Source of the DNA: Pseudomonas hunanensis
GTDB lineage: Bacteria; Pseudomonadota; Gammaproteobacteria; Pseudomonadales; Pseudomonadaceae
NCBI RefSeq assembly: GCF_013393325.1
Contig: NZ_QJRC01000089.1
Span: 1-64,000, forward strand
Direction: 5' to 3'
DNA length: 64,000 nucleotides
The first letter of the stretch is position 1, and each line of letters starts with the position of its first letter. The notes below the pieces were generated by a model. That model was not told where the DNA came from, did no database searches, and saw only the letters and a program-made list of their open reading frames with translations. The position numbers and the translations under genes are program-made. Positions 63,940-64,000 of the stretch are shown piece after piece.

Positions 63940-64000
63940 GCTCGCTACTGCGTGGGCAGGGCCATTCGCGGCGGCAATATTCTAGGGAAGCAGAGATTGT
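63940..64000. other. Window end, upstream of the diguanylate cyclase gene
   Basis: Sixty-one bases of leader with no feature that can be named. Confidence 0.4.

Overview
The window is about 64 kb of a GC-rich chromosome from a member of the Pseudomonas putida group. Three things point there: the gene order hemA-prfA-prmC-moeB-murI ... hemH-uraA-upp-hpt ... mqo ... pta ... trxB ... nadC ... ampDE ... cra-fruBKA, which I recall from P. putida chromosomes; the many REP palindromes built on GCGGGCAAGCCCGC or on GGAGCGGCCTTGTGTCGCG; and family details such as PagL, CPXCG, PA4642-type and PA2169-type proteins. Most of it is core genome. I saw no rRNA, tRNA, CRISPR array, insertion sequence or prophage.

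Layout. 1-560: the edge of a type VI secretion locus (hcp plus the start of a second gene). 1026-5751: tightly overlapping hemA-prfA-prmC-moeB-murI. 5856-6374: outer-membrane lipid A deacylase. 6431-11504: a light-response block (minus strand) with a four-gene operon tudS-like/merR-litR-like/phrB/SDR preceded by a renalase-like gene; both promoter regions carry TRTACA-N12-TGTAYA direct repeats. 11691-13623: epimerase and hemH. 13742-17734: uracil and purine salvage (uraA-upp, hpt) and small genes. 17791-19299: mqo. 19300-24932: small proteins, lipoproteins, an acyltransferase, a SRAP protein and a metalloprotease. 24975-25825: a TMEM165-type transporter gene behind a yybP-ykoY manganese riboswitch. 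25826-29688: rsmC, a hydroxyacid dehydrogenase and an acyl-CoA ligase. 30020-36306: DUF1302 outer-membrane protein, DUF1329 protein and a MalT-like LuxR regulator. 36466-38762: REC-TPR response regulator with a soluble histidine kinase. 39061-44108: metallo-hydrolase, OmpA lipoprotein, long-form pta, slyD and glutathione peroxidase. 44236-49878: glycosyltransferase, BdlA-like PAS-PAS chemoreceptor, cysZ, trxB and nadC. 50121-54583: DUF1631, ampDE and tatD. 54586-61405: the fructose PTS regulon with a Cra operator. 61552-63939: small proteins and a diguanylate cyclase.

How the genes fit together. The clearest regulated systems are the light-response block (photolyase, a probable thio-nucleotide desulfidase, a flavoenzyme acting on damaged nicotinamide cofactors, and their own MerR-type regulator), the Mn-riboswitch transporter, and the self-contained fructose uptake regulon. 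The acyl-CoA ligase, DUF1302, DUF1329 and LuxR group looks like an uptake and activation locus for a hydrophobic carboxylic acid or ester; its substrate cannot be read from sequence. Statements about specific homologues come from memory, not from a search.
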